DNA from: Bacteroidota bacterium
Lineage (GTDB): Bacteria > Bacteroidota > Bacteroidia > Chitinophagales > Saprospiraceae
NCBI GenBank assembly: GCA_020160935.1
Contig: JAIUPL010000013.1
Location: forward strand, 1 to 47,709
Reading direction: 5' to 3'
DNA length: 47,709 nt
The stretch's first letter is position 1; each line of letters begins with the position of its first letter. A program made the translations under genes and the position numbers. This document shows, in pieces, positions 1 through 9,159 of this stretch. The notes below the pieces were generated by a model. It was not told where the DNA came from. It saw only the letters and a program-made list of their open reading frames with translations, and did not search any database.

Positions 1-108
1 TATGGAATGCCGGGGTGGCAGTCTATTTGGGCTGGCTGGAATTACTTCCAAAACTTAGTAGATGGTTTCAATATGTCAATGAACTACACTTTTTTCAAAT
101 CCCCCTGA
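1..108 (+). CDS. C-terminal end of an unidentified protein (partial)
   Basis: An open frame runs from the first base to a TGA at 106-108 and gives 35 residues ending in NMSMNYTFFKSP. The tail is rich in aromatic residues and has alternating hydrophobic positions, which would fit the last strand of an outer-membrane beta-barrel. This is inference from composition only. The gene starts before the window, so the family cannot be named. A short inverted repeat and an A/C-rich tandem repeat follow it. A chance open frame of this length cannot be excluded. Confidence 0.45.
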   Translation, partial: YGMPGWQSIWAGWNYFQNLVDGFNMSMNYTFFKSP

Positions 109-122
109 CTTATGGGTTAACC

Positions 123-207
123 TCACCCGTTGGAGAGGGGGCCAGGGGGTGAGACCTCCAAAACCCAAAAACCCAAAAACACGAAAACCCAAAAACACGA
201 AAACACC
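123..207. repeat. GC-rich inverted repeat followed by a 9-bp-like tandem repeat
   Basis: TCACCC (123-128) and GGGTGA (147-152) can pair around a G-rich loop. From about 160 to 207 the sequence repeats variants of AAAACCCAA and AAAACACGA. The stretch is open in the frame of the following FKBP gene, but the translation is low-complexity Lys/Pro/Thr and precedes a good lipoprotein signal, so it is read here as non-coding leader. Confidence 0.55.
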
Positions 208-253
208 TTTATACACACCAATTCACACATTTCGCTCATTCATTTCTAACGCA

Positions 254-1105
254 ATGCGCCAATTATTTTTCCTGGCAATGATCGCCATCCTGGCTACCCA
301 GATTGCCTGCAAAAAAAACACCATCACTACAGAACACGGCTACCAATTCACCAACCACACGGATAAAGGTGGCGTCAAACCGCAACCTGGTGAAACCGTT
401 TTGCTGCAAACGTATACCTACATCGGCGACTCGCTGATGGCCAGCACACAGAAAAACTACGGCGGACCACGCGAGTTTGCCCTGTTTGAAAAAGACAAAT
501 TGCCTAAACGCGTGCCCGCTATCTATGACGCCTGCCTGCTGATGGGCGAAGGCGACAGTGCTACCGTTGTGGAAGTAATCGACTCTTTCCTGCAAAAATT
601 CATCCCGCCCACACTCAAAGACGCCAAAGAAGTGCGTTATGAAGTAGTGATTGTTGACATCATCACCGCCGATGAGAAGAAAAAAGCAGAGGAAGCCGCC
701 AAAGCGCAGTTCTCCACCGTTGAAGGTGCTGTTAAAGGCATTATCACCGACTACAACTCCGGCGCACTGAATGCCAAACTGACTACCACTGCTTCCGGCC
801 TGAAAGTGCTGATCGTCGACAAAGGCAGCGGCGCCGCCCTCAAAACGGGTGAAGCCATCAAGACAAACTATTACGGCGCCCTGAAAACAGGCGCTATGTT
901 CGATAACTCCTACGAACGCGGCGAACCGCTGGGATTCCCGGTCGGTGTGGGCCAGATGATTCCGGGCTTCGACGAAGGCGCCATGCTGCTCAACCACGGT
1001 GGCAAAGCCTACTTCTTCATTCCGCCGGCACTTGGTTACGGACAACAGGAAAATGGCCCAATTCCGGCCAATTCGGAATTGATTTTCTACGTAGAAGTGC
1101 TGTAA
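254..1105 (+). CDS. FKBP-type peptidyl-prolyl isomerase, lipoprotein
   Basis: Catalyses cis-trans isomerisation of Xaa-Pro bonds and probably assists folding of envelope proteins. The C-terminal ~100 residues are a clear FKBP domain: MFDNSYERGEP, VGQMIPGFDEG and FIPPALGYG carry the usual FD, I-P-G and Y-G positions, with Phe replacing the common Trp in IPGWDEG. The N-terminal half (about residues 35-150) has a similar order of motifs (GETV, MGEGDSATV) and may be a degenerate second FKBP-like domain. A Lys/Glu/Ala-rich helix joins the two. The ATG at 254 gives a lipoprotein signal with Cys19 in TQIAC; the frame is open back to a GTG at 149 but that part is repeat. The next gene is a paralogue, separated by a strong hairpin. 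283 residues. Confidence 0.9.
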   Translation: MRQLFFLAMIAILATQIACKKNTITTEHGYQFTNHTDKGGVKPQPGETVLLQTYTYIGDSLMASTQKNYGGPREFALFEKDKLPKRVPAIYDACLLMGEGDSATVVEVIDSFLQKFIPPTLKDAKEVRYEVVIVDIITADEKKKAEEAAKAQFSTVEGAVKGIITDYNSGALNAKLTTTASGLKVLIVDKGSGAALKTGEAIKTNYYGALKTGAMFDNSYERGEPLGFPVGVGQMIPGFDEGAMLLNHGGKAYFFIPPALGYGQQENGPIPANSELIFYVEVL

Positions 1106-1112
1106 GATTTTC

Positions 1113-1160
1113 GAGGCTGTTTCATAAGTACTGCATATTGGATACTTATGAAACAGCCTC
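1113..1160 (+). terminator. Perfect 18-bp stem hairpin between the two FKBP genes
   Basis: GAGGCTGTTTCATAAGTA at 1113-1130 is exactly complementary to 1143-1160, with a 12-base loop. It begins 8 bases after the first FKBP stop and ends 15 bases before the second start. There is no T-run, so it may act as an mRNA end or stabiliser, or uncouple expression of the two paralogues. Confidence 0.7.
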
Positions 1161-1175
1161 ATAAATCTATATAAA

Positions 1176-2054
1176 ATGATCGCAAACGTCATGGTACACA
1201 CCTTCAAGTTGAACCACCCGGCGCTACTTTTTTTCATTATGCTGCTGCCGGCCCTCCTCTCTGCTCAGTCGCGCAGTATCCCGACCCCGCACGGCTACCG
1301 TTTTATCAACCATACCAATAAGCGCAGCAAAAAGCCCCAGATCGGCGAAACAGTATCCACTTACGTCGATGTATGGGTAGGCGATCAACTGCTCAGCAGT
1401 TCGCGCAAATCAGGTTCGGGACTTTACCTATATGATCTTCCGGACACGACAACCAACCACGTAACGCCCGTCATTGAAGCCGCCCTGATGATGAGCGTAG
1501 GCGACAGCGCCACGATATACCAGAAGATTGACGACTACATGCGGCAATTTATTCCCGAAGGCAAACGCAATGAAAAGGAACTTGCTTTTAACATTGTGCT
1601 GGTTGGTATTCAGAGTGTAGAAGACAAACAACGTATGGCGCAGCGGGCACGCGAACGTGCCATTCAGGTGCGCACCAAGGTTGAAACCGTCGTACAGGAT
1701 TACACCCTTGGCCGACTCGATAGTCGCATTACCACAACGGCTTCCGGCCTCAAAATACTGGTGGAAGAACCCGGAAATGGCGCGCACGTAGTAGCGCAGG
1801 AAGCAGTGCAGGTGCACTACTTTGCTTTTCTGACAGATGGCAGTACATTCGATAATTCGTTCGAACGACGCGAACCGCTTGCTTTTCCGGTGGGCGTCGG
1901 CCAGATGATTCCAGGTTTTGATGAAGGTGTGCTGCAATTGCGCCATGGCAGCAAGGCTTATCTTTTTGTGCCCCCTGCTCTCGGATATGGTGAAGAAACG
2001 CCGCCAACAATTCCCAAGGATTCGGAACTTATCTTTTACGTCGAAGTGCTGTAA
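1176..2054 (+). CDS. FKBP-type peptidyl-prolyl isomerase, exported
   Basis: Paralogue of the preceding gene with the same layout: an N-terminal FKBP-like half (HGYRFINHT, GETVSTYVDVW, MSVGDSATI), a basic helical linker (about residues 150-175) and a canonical C-terminal FKBP domain (TFDNSFERREP, VGQMIPGFDEG, VPPALGYG). It has a hydrophobic signal peptide ending in LLSAQS but no lipobox, so it should be soluble in the periplasm while its neighbour is membrane-anchored. The ATG at 1176 is used; an ATG at 1191 would also leave an intact signal. 292 residues. The pair looks like a local duplication that diverged in localisation. Confidence 0.9.
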   Translation: MIANVMVHTFKLNHPALLFFIMLLPALLSAQSRSIPTPHGYRFINHTNKRSKKPQIGETVSTYVDVWVGDQLLSSSRKSGSGLYLYDLPDTTTNHVTPVIEAALMMSVGDSATIYQKIDDYMRQFIPEGKRNEKELAFNIVLVGIQSVEDKQRMAQRARERAIQVRTKVETVVQDYTLGRLDSRITTTASGLKILVEEPGNGAHVVAQEAVQVHYFAFLTDGSTFDNSFERREPLAFPVGVGQMIPGFDEGVLQLRHGSKAYLFVPPALGYGEETPPTIPKDSELIFYVEVL

Positions 2055-2180
2055 TGGCGGCATAATGCTCGTTTCACCCTTCAAATCCGGGCATTCAATC
2101 GTTTGGACACATGCCGGCACACACTTGTCGGCTTATCCGCTTATTTTTGCCCCCTTCAAACGAGTAAGCACTAAACAGTT

Positions 2181-3179
2181 ATGAATCGTCGTACATTGCT
2201 TTTAGCCGCCCTGTTTCTGGTACTCGGAGCAGGCGCCTGGTATGCCTGGTCTGTTCGGAAAAACCAGTCGGGCACCCACAATACCCCCGATATGGATTTT
2301 GCCGTGCGGAACACCGATGATATCGGTAAAATATTCATTGCCGACCGTACCGGCCAGAGCGCCACGCTGGTTCGCAAAAATGGCTACTGGGAATACAATG
2401 GCAAATTCAGGGCACGCGCCACGGCCATGCAGATACTGCTGGAAACGATTCAGCGTATCAACGTGCTGACCATCCCCACCAAACTGTCGGAACCATCCAT
2501 GATACGTGAAATTGCCTCTGACGGCCTCAAGGTGGAGATATACGATAAAAAAGGAGAACGCATAAAATCCTACTACATCGGCGGCGTTACGAACGATGAG
2601 CAGGGCACCATTTTTATCATGGACGGCGCTGAAAAACCATATATCTGCCACATTCCAGGGTTTGTGGGCACGGTGCGCGTGCGCTACATGCTGGGCGACG
2701 ACGCCTGGCGCGACCGAACTGTATTTGAAGAAAAACCGGAAGATATACAGGCCATTACCGTGGAATATCCGCGCACCAAAAGCGAGTCGTTCCGACTGGA
2801 AAAACAGGGAGAAGGAGCCTACACAGTGGTACCATTTTACAGTACCACCACGCGATTTAATACGGAAATCCGAAAAGGAACCGTTGAGTCCTATCTCCTT
2901 CAGTATGAAAGAAAAGGCGCTGAAGCATTCGAAACCCAAAATCCTATGCGCGATTCCATTACCCGCCTTGTTCCATTCGCTATCATCAACCTCAAAAAAA
3001 CGGATGGCTCGGAAAAAGTGGTGCGTTTCTGGCCTATCGAGACAGGCTATACCACCATTAATAATGCGGAATACGTGCACCGCTACCTTACCGACTACAA
3101 CAACGGGGAAGCGTTTTTGCTGACACAACACACGGTGTTCGGCCCGCTGTTCAGGGGGTATTCTTTCTTTTATAAGTAA
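2181..3179 (+). CDS. DUF4340-like single-pass membrane protein
   Basis: 332 residues. It begins with a membrane anchor (about residues 5-24, LLLAALFLVLGAGAWYAW) followed by a long extracytoplasmic part. The pattern IGKIFIADR, SATLVRKNGYWEYNGK and TAMQILLETIQRINV resembles DUF4340 domains, in which short beta repeats precede a helix that measures out a polymer- or transport-associated domain. The biochemical role of the family is not established, and the assignment here is from motif memory. The gene follows the FKBP pair after 126 bases that hold no other recognisable feature, and it is followed closely by tcdA on the same strand. Confidence 0.55.
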   Translation: MNRRTLLLAALFLVLGAGAWYAWSVRKNQSGTHNTPDMDFAVRNTDDIGKIFIADRTGQSATLVRKNGYWEYNGKFRARATAMQILLETIQRINVLTIPTKLSEPSMIREIASDGLKVEIYDKKGERIKSYYIGGVTNDEQGTIFIMDGAEKPYICHIPGFVGTVRVRYMLGDDAWRDRTVFEEKPEDIQAITVEYPRTKSESFRLEKQGEGAYTVVPFYSTTTRFNTEIRKGTVESYLLQYERKGAEAFETQNPMRDSITRLVPFAIINLKKTDGSEKVVRFWPIETGYTTINNAEYVHRYLTDYNNGEAFLLTQHTVFGPLFRGYSFFYK

Positions 3180-3246
3180 AAATATGCTTCTTGCTTCTTA
3201 TAAATCATTGATTATCATTTGATAAAACTCCAACTTGCATTGACTT

Positions 3247-3999
3247 TTGATCGCAACTGATAAAACTTTCGAAGGCCCGCACTGGCTCCAGCGCACCGAA
3301 CTCCTGATTGGCTCCGAAGCGCTCGAGCGCCTGAACAACCTGAATGTCATGGTGATCGGACTGGGTGGGGTGGGCAGTTTTGCCGCTGAATTTCTCGCGC
3401 GTGCGGGCGTGGGCCGCATGACCATCGTCGATGGCGATACGGTCGACCTGACCAATACCAACCGGCAATTGCCGGCGATGCACAGCACCGTCGGCCGCCC
3501 CAAAACGGAAGTGATGGCTGAACGCATGCGCGACATCAATCCGAACCTGCAACTCAGCATCCGGGAGGAGTTTCTGACGCCATACACCGTGGCCGATCTC
3601 ATTACTACCGATTACGATTATGTGTTCGACTGCATCGATTCGGTACAGCCCAAGCAGTACGTCATCGTTACTTGCAAACAAAAAGGTATTCGCGTGATCA
3701 GCAGCATGGGCGCAGGCGGCCGCCTCGATCCTTCCAAGGTGCAGGTAGCCGATATTTCTGAGACGTACAACTGTCCTTTTGCCCAGCAAATGCGCAAGGG
3801 ACTGCGCCGGAAAGGCGTGCGCCGGGGCGTCACAGCCGTATTTTCCTGCGAACTGGTACACAAGGAAAATATGATGCTCACCGACGGCAGCAAGTATAAA
3901 AAGTCGTTTTACGGGACCATTTCGTACATCCCGGCCATTTTCGGGCTGTATATGGCGAGCGTGGTGGTGCAGGAAGTGGCGAAAGGGGAGGGGTATTAG
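3247..3999 (+). CDS. tcdA: tRNA threonylcarbamoyladenosine dehydratase (TcdA/CsdL, ThiF/E1-like)
   Basis: ATP-dependent enzyme that cyclises t6A37 of ANN-decoding tRNAs to ct6A. The E1/ThiF signature is complete: nucleotide loop VIGLGGVGSFAAE (about residues 36-48), IVDGDTVDLTNTNRQ with the adenylation Asp and Arg, GRPKTEVM and DYVFDCIDSVQPK. At 250 residues it is close to the usual length of about 270. The start is TTG at 3247, because an in-frame stop (TGA, 3241-3243) lies just upstream and no ATG occurs before the nucleotide-binding loop. It converges with the next gene across 15 bases. Confidence 0.9.
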   Translation: MIATDKTFEGPHWLQRTELLIGSEALERLNNLNVMVIGLGGVGSFAAEFLARAGVGRMTIVDGDTVDLTNTNRQLPAMHSTVGRPKTEVMAERMRDINPNLQLSIREEFLTPYTVADLITTDYDYVFDCIDSVQPKQYVIVTCKQKGIRVISSMGAGGRLDPSKVQVADISETYNCPFAQQMRKGLRRKGVRRGVTAVFSCELVHKENMMLTDGSKYKKSFYGTISYIPAIFGLYMASVVVQEVAKGEGY

Positions 4000-4014
4000 A
4001 TTTGGGGCTCCTTT

Positions 4015-6378
4015 TTATCGATAAAGCATGACATCACCTTTGAAAACTTTCACAATCCCATCAATAAATCGTACCTGCACAAAATAGACGAATACAGCTG
4101 GTGGTAAGTCGTTTCCTCTAAAGCTGCCATCCCATCCCGATAACTCCACTTTGTTTTTTTCTTCATGCAACAAACTTCCATACCGGTCAAACACCTGAAA
4201 AATTTCTACTTCTTCAACTTGGGCTTGATCAAAAAATGGCTTTATCCGTTTGTTCGCCTCCATTGTACTACCCGGAGAAAATACGTTGGGCAGGTACACC
4301 TTGTAATTTTTATTTACAATATATTCACTTTCAACTGTATCAGCACAACCAAAGCCATCTTTTCCAATAATACTCATGGTATCTGAATTACCGGGAATGC
4401 CCTGAAATTGCCAATTATCAGAACTAATGCCAATGAAAGAATCTTTGTATACCCATTGAATTTCGCTCGGCGGAACATTAAAATTCAAATGAATAGAAAC
4501 GGGATTACCCAAATCTACCTCCTGAGATAATGGGGTTGGAATAATAGAAAACGGCTCAGACTGTAAATCTATAATTTCTACACTATCAGTTATCTCACAT
4601 CCAAAACAACGAATGTCCAAATTATAAAGTCCGGAAACCAGACTAAAAAAAATGGAATCACTGCTAAAGTTCCCTCCCGATAAACTAAATTGATAAGGAG
4701 GGATACCTGTTTGAATTTGGATGGAAATTTCGCCTTTACTGTCGTTTATACATCCGTTATCCCTTTTTTGAATGGAGTATTTGAGAGTAGACACCTGTAC
4801 CGAATCGAGCACCTGACACCCATTTGTATCCTTAACCGAAACCTTGTATAAGCCTTCGCCCGACACCTGTGCAATTGATCCAACTTCACCATTAGACCAT
4901 GCCATTTGATAAGGAGGCGTACCTCCGCTTGCTGTGACTTCTACCTGGCCAGTTTCCCAGTCACGACAAAGTGGTAAACGAAGAATAGTCGTTTGAGGCA
5001 AAATGGCTGATGGTTCAGATACATTCATGTTAGCTGTCAAAGTGCAACCTAACTCCACAGTACTAATCGTCACAACATATGCTCCTGCGCCGATATCCTC
5101 TAAACAAGGTGTGTTTTGGCCTGTATTCCAGGCAAAAGTTACCTCTTGTTGCAAAGAGTCGGCTACTGCACAGATAGTACCATCTGTATACCCATTGCAA
5201 CTTGTAGAGGTGGTCGCTAGTGAATAACGGGGCAGTTTTATTTGCTCTACCCGAGCAGTATCTCGAAACGTACAATCACCTGAGTTCACACTGACTGTGT
5301 ATTCTCCCGCTTGAGACACTTCAATAGCAGGCGTTTCCTGCCCGTTGCTCCAGTGAAATATGCTTCCGGAAGGCGCATTTGTAACAACTTCAGCTGTAGT
5401 GCCTTCACAGAATTTGATGATGGACTGCGGTAAAATATCATGACCATCTGGAATTTTGAATTCCAGATAAGATTCGCACAAGCTCGTAAGACTAGAAAAA
5501 GGTTTAAATTTTACCCATACCATTTGACCGGGAATCGGGTCATAAATGGTCACATCTTTAGTGTTGGCCCCATTGCTCCATTCATAAACCCCGAATCCAT
5601 CCGGAGCAGAAAGTGTAATGCTGTCGCTTACTCCGGGACAAAAAGAAGAAGCACTAACTTTTGCCTCGATACATTTAATAGTGGTTGCTCCAAAACCAAA
5701 ATGTCCATCATGCGAGCAATCATACGCGGTAAACATAAATGTTACATCCGTACCAATTTGTGCAGTCAAATCGATCGATATTGGCTTCCACGGTAAATAC
5801 TCAATCGGTTTATTACTGGTACAAACATTTCCAGGTTGTACCTCAAATCCCGAAATGGCGTTCCCTGCCACTACTTTGAAATAACCACATGGAATGGCCT
5901 CTCCATTTGCATCCAAAATATTAATTTCAAATTTGGGCTGAACATCACTGCTATGGTCCTCTTCATACTCTAATGCCACAAACACATTCATTAAAATTAG
6001 TGAATTGGTAGAGTCTACGTGTAAGGTATACGCTGCCCGATCTACTTGCGAACCGACAGCCCTATTTCCTATTTGTAATGAGTAATCAAATCCGACCGGA
6101 ACCCAGGGTATATTTACCGAGCAGATTTCATTTGTATAAATAAATTCATTGTCAGTCGACGAATGAATGCGAATTCTATTCGAATTAGGGGGATTAACCG
6201 GTGTAAATACGCCTGTTGCACCACTGTAACTTCGATTGGCATACCAAAAGTCCCAGCCGGCGAGGGTGCCTGTTGATAAACTCAGGCCCTCACAACCCTG
6301 ACTTTTTAGTACGCCGTTAGATAGAAAAAAAGTGAAGATGAATGTGATGACATAATTGAATTGTTGCATTCGTAACAT
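4015..6378 (-). CDS. SprB-like repeat surface protein with T9SS type B (CHU_C/gliding) C-terminal domain
   Basis: 787 residues with an N-terminal signal (about 1-26, ends LKSQG). Residues ~30-240 form a lectin-like, Cys-containing domain. From ~240 to ~620 there are Ig/PKD-like and SprB-like repeats marked by EWSNGANT, HWSNGQET, AWNTGQNT and AWSNGEVG, with GTI and GxYxVxV segments. The last ~95 residues (YLPNVFSPGSTMEANKRI ... FKGDVMLYR) are the gliding-motility-associated type B domain that targets proteins to the type IX secretion system and the cell surface. Start could be Met1 or Met4. Base composition is more AT-rich than the neighbouring metabolic genes. The ligand is unknown; adhesion or gliding is inferred from the family. 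Confidence 0.87.
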   Translation of the reverse strand: MLRMQQFNYVITFIFTFFLSNGVLKSQGCEGLSLSTGTLAGWDFWYANRSYSGATGVFTPVNPPNSNRIRIHSSTDNEFIYTNEICSVNIPWVPVGFDYSLQIGNRAVGSQVDRAAYTLHVDSTNSLILMNVFVALEYEEDHSSDVQPKFEINILDANGEAIPCGYFKVVAGNAISGFEVQPGNVCTSNKPIEYLPWKPISIDLTAQIGTDVTFMFTAYDCSHDGHFGFGATTIKCIEAKVSASSFCPGVSDSITLSAPDGFGVYEWSNGANTKDVTIYDPIPGQMVWVKFKPFSSLTSLCESYLEFKIPDGHDILPQSIIKFCEGTTAEVVTNAPSGSIFHWSNGQETPAIEVSQAGEYTVSVNSGDCTFRDTARVEQIKLPRYSLATTSTSCNGYTDGTICAVADSLQQEVTFAWNTGQNTPCLEDIGAGAYVVTISTVELGCTLTANMNVSEPSAILPQTTILRLPLCRDWETGQVEVTASGGTPPYQMAWSNGEVGSIAQVSGEGLYKVSVKDTNGCQVLDSVQVSTLKYSIQKRDNGCINDSKGEISIQIQTGIPPYQFSLSGGNFSSDSIFFSLVSGLYNLDIRCFGCEITDSVEIIDLQSEPFSIIPTPLSQEVDLGNPVSIHLNFNVPPSEIQWVYKDSFIGISSDNWQFQGIPGNSDTMSIIGKDGFGCADTVESEYIVNKNYKVYLPNVFSPGSTMEANKRIKPFFDQAQVEEVEIFQVFDRYGSLLHEEKNKVELSGWDGSFRGNDLPPAVFVYFVQVRFIDGIVKVFKGDVMLYR

Positions 6379-6430
6379 TTGCCCGAAATTTTAATTCTAA
6401 AATTAGATTCATTGAATTACAAGTGATAAT

Positions 6431-6469
6431 ATTGGCTTATACCTTTAAAGGATAAAGGTATAAGCCAAT
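6431..6469 (-). terminator. 17-bp stem hairpin downstream of the FN3/T9SS gene's neighbour
   Basis: ATTGGCTTATACCTTTA (6431-6447) pairs perfectly with 6453-6469 around a 5-base loop. It lies between two minus-strand T9SS cargo genes, 62 bases after the stop of the upstream gene (6532) and 53 bases before the start of the downstream one (6378). A factor-independent terminator or mRNA 3' end is the simplest reading, although no long U-run follows. Confidence 0.7.
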
Positions 6470-6531
6470 TATGATCCCTCACGTTTTCAATTTTAAAAAA
6501 TGCGAAAGAAGTTTTCTCGGAGCATTAGCCG

Positions 6532-8949
6532 TCATTTTATTTTAATGAACAAGGCAGATTGAACAGACTGCTCTGTTGAAACCCGCAGGATATAATTACC
6601 ATCCGGCAAAGCGGATACGTCCAATGTCTCATTGATGCCGGCGTCGGTGGATTCTATATTATCCTGCTCTAACACCTGGCGGCCGTTTTGATCATATATG
6701 GAAATATTGGCTAGTGTATTCTCTTCCGATGGCATTTCAACATTTAGAATACTTCTGGCAGGTACCGGATATATCTTCAGAGCAGTTGCCGTACCTGTGA
6801 TTTCCTGGCTGCGTTCGACCAACGCCGTTTCATTATCCCTTAAACCTTCTCCGGTACCATTAGCCGCAAAACCGTTTACCGTTTGCACGCAAATATTGAA
6901 TGTCCCGGTAGCGCCATTGTACCCCCAAATGCGTAACCATATGTACTGCGAAGCACTGGTAATGGTAAAGTCGGGCATATAATCGCCATTCGAGGCATTG
7001 TCGTCTATACATCCAAAAGCGGTGAGAGCAGTACATCCAGTACCTGAGTATGCCGTCACAACAATGTCGTCCTGGGTTCCGGCAGTTGTAGTCACCAAAA
7101 TCTTTCCCGAAGCGGGCATCGGTATTTTTACCCAGATATCTTTCATATTTGCCGTGGAACAACCATCGAATATCGGGGCAGGAGGCAGCGTTGAAGCAGT
7201 AGCACCGATCGTGCTGAGCGATTGGTAAACACATGTGCTGGAAGGGTTTATGGTAGTTGCTCCACAGGGTTCATTATTAGAGAGGCTCGTAGCCGACAAT
7301 GTGGTGAATGTTGTGGACATCCAGGAACTCCATGCATTACCGCTGCTGCAAAATACACGAACCTGAAATTCGTATGTGGTGCCAGGTAAAAGCCCTGTAA
7401 TATTGGTATTGTTAAAGGTTGTATTCGGCAGATTGATCCAGGTAGAAGCGCCCAACTGGCGATATGCCCAACCGTAATTATATCCGATAGCCGCACAATT
7501 GAGGAGCGCACTGGTGGCGGTAACATTGGTGGCGAACAACTGGCTGACCGTTGGAGGATAACAGTAAGATGTGCATCCGCCGGTAGAAAAGTACTGAGAG
7601 GAAGAGAATCCGCTCACTCCGCCACCGGTGCATCCCAACTGGCATTGCACTTCATACGTGGTGCAAGGCTGCAAAGCCGTATACGTTCTGTTATTGGAAC
7701 TGGAAGCACTGGACTGCCATGACCAACCACCGTCTACACCTGCTTTGCGGTACCGAAAGCGGTAACTCGGGCCGGTTGCCGAGCAAGTTACTTTGGCAGA
7801 TGTATTGCTCAATAGTGTGACAGACAACTGATTAGCGGAAGGGGCGGTACAGGAGCCGGGAAGCGTGGTAAAGGATGCCGTAGCAAAGTATCCTGTCTGA
7901 CCACCCGAACAATTCGCCCGTACCCGCCATTGGTAGCCGGCGCCGGAAGCGAGACTTCCATTGATCTGATCCGTTCCAAGCGTCACGTATGTATTGCTGG
8001 TAGTGGAATAGGGTGTCCAGATTCCATTGGTGGGCCTGTATTCAACAGTGTAGTTCTGCGCGCCGTATACACCTGTCCACGTCAGAAAAGCCGTGTATTG
8101 CGTGATGTAATTACTTTGCAAACCGGAAGGTGTTCCACAGGAAGAAGGAGTCGAGCAGTTTAAGGACAACAGATAATTGCTAACGGCGCCCTGGTAGCCA
8201 TCAACAATAACCGTATAGGTGCCTGCATTGAGGGTAAGGAGGATCGTCTCGTTCTGGATGCCAGAATTCTCGCTTTTGGCCAGACCAAGCGTATTCCCGC
8301 ACTGACTCATTAGAAAAAGATCGAGGTCCTGCGACAGATTTTTAAGGGTCAGCTCCACAGTGGTCGACTGATCCAAAATAATGCGGTGAATTACTTCCTT
8401 TCCTGTCAAACCGGTCGACGTGACGCCTCCGATAGTGTAAGTGGTGTAATTGCTACTGCCATTGGTTGCATTGTTTCCACTATAGGGCGTGCCGCATTGC
8501 AGCGTAATCGGCGAAGCGCAACCGGAGCCCGTCCCTTCCGAACCTACGGAAAAATTGTAGGTAGAGAGCAAGGCATTAGTGTCCTTATTCCAAATCTTAG
8601 CGACATAGGTGCCGGCTTGCAGAGTGCCCAGTAATGCAGTCTGGGTAAAATTTGTGATGGCTGCCGGGCAATTCAGCGAAGGTGGCGTAAAATCAATATA
8701 GATGTTGATTGTATTTCCTGCCCAGGTACCCGAAGTGCCGGCAATGCTCCAGCAAGGATTTGGGTACCAGCCGTTCATGACTAATTTTACAAAAGATGAA
8801 GTCGTAGCCGGATCGGGCGTCATCGTGACGCTGCTGATACCCTGGCTGTGGACGGAAGTAGCCATGAGCAGTGCCAGCCCGACTAAAAGGTTGCGAAAAG
8901 ACAAAAGAGTGGCTTGGCCGCAACGGGCGGCAGTACGGAAGATTGACAT
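6532..8949 (-). CDS. Fibronectin III / PPC-domain secreted protein with T9SS type A sorting domain
   Basis: 805 residues. A signal peptide (about 20-36, LLVGLALLMATSVHSQG) is followed by a pre-peptidase C-terminal (PPC)-like beta domain (SPITLQCGTPYSGN ... LSQDLDLFLMS ... YTVIVDGYQG), then fibronectin type III modules (LTWTGVYGAQNYTVEYR, YQWRVRANCSGG, YEFQVRVFC), a second PPC-like region (IWVKIPMPASGKILVTT) and a final ~80-residue T9SS type A domain (ALKIYPVPARSILNV ... GNYILRVSTEQ). No catalytic domain was recognised, so it is probably an adhesin or binding protein on the cell surface. It is preceded by 210 bases with no other gene. Confidence 0.87.
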   Translation of the reverse strand: MSIFRTAARCGQATLLSFRNLLVGLALLMATSVHSQGISSVTMTPDPATTSSFVKLVMNGWYPNPCWSIAGTSGTWAGNTINIYIDFTPPSLNCPAAITNFTQTALLGTLQAGTYVAKIWNKDTNALLSTYNFSVGSEGTGSGCASPITLQCGTPYSGNNATNGSSNYTTYTIGGVTSTGLTGKEVIHRIILDQSTTVELTLKNLSQDLDLFLMSQCGNTLGLAKSENSGIQNETILLTLNAGTYTVIVDGYQGAVSNYLLSLNCSTPSSCGTPSGLQSNYITQYTAFLTWTGVYGAQNYTVEYRPTNGIWTPYSTTSNTYVTLGTDQINGSLASGAGYQWRVRANCSGGQTGYFATASFTTLPGSCTAPSANQLSVTLLSNTSAKVTCSATGPSYRFRYRKAGVDGGWSWQSSASSSNNRTYTALQPCTTYEVQCQLGCTGGGVSGFSSSQYFSTGGCTSYCYPPTVSQLFATNVTATSALLNCAAIGYNYGWAYRQLGASTWINLPNTTFNNTNITGLLPGTTYEFQVRVFCSSGNAWSSWMSTTFTTLSATSLSNNEPCGATTINPSSTCVYQSLSTIGATASTLPPAPIFDGCSTANMKDIWVKIPMPASGKILVTTTAGTQDDIVVTAYSGTGCTALTAFGCIDDNASNGDYMPDFTITSASQYIWLRIWGYNGATGTFNICVQTVNGFAANGTGEGLRDNETALVERSQEITGTATALKIYPVPARSILNVEMPSEENTLANISIYDQNGRQVLEQDNIESTDAGINETLDVSALPDGNYILRVSTEQSVQSALFIKIK

Positions 8950-9159
8950 GATGGAATAGTTTAGGTGAAGTGTATCGGTATTTCTATGAGCAGAAATTTG
9001 TTGATTGATACCCGATTAAAGGCTCCGGCCGGAAAATGGTACCCTCTTCGGGATAAAAAAATTTGCATTCACCTAAAAAAGTTGGGTTTCCGGAACGGAC
9101 AATTCCGAAAATACGATAGTATCTAATTGATTACCAATAATTTAATTGTTGTTGCGAAT

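Noticed and set aside
263-1237. Long open frame antisense to the first FKBP gene
   Set aside because: It mirrors a clear FKBP gene, has no recognisable domain and an unnatural composition; the same applies to other long antisense frames, for example 19721-20761, 23819-25261 and 34721-35968.
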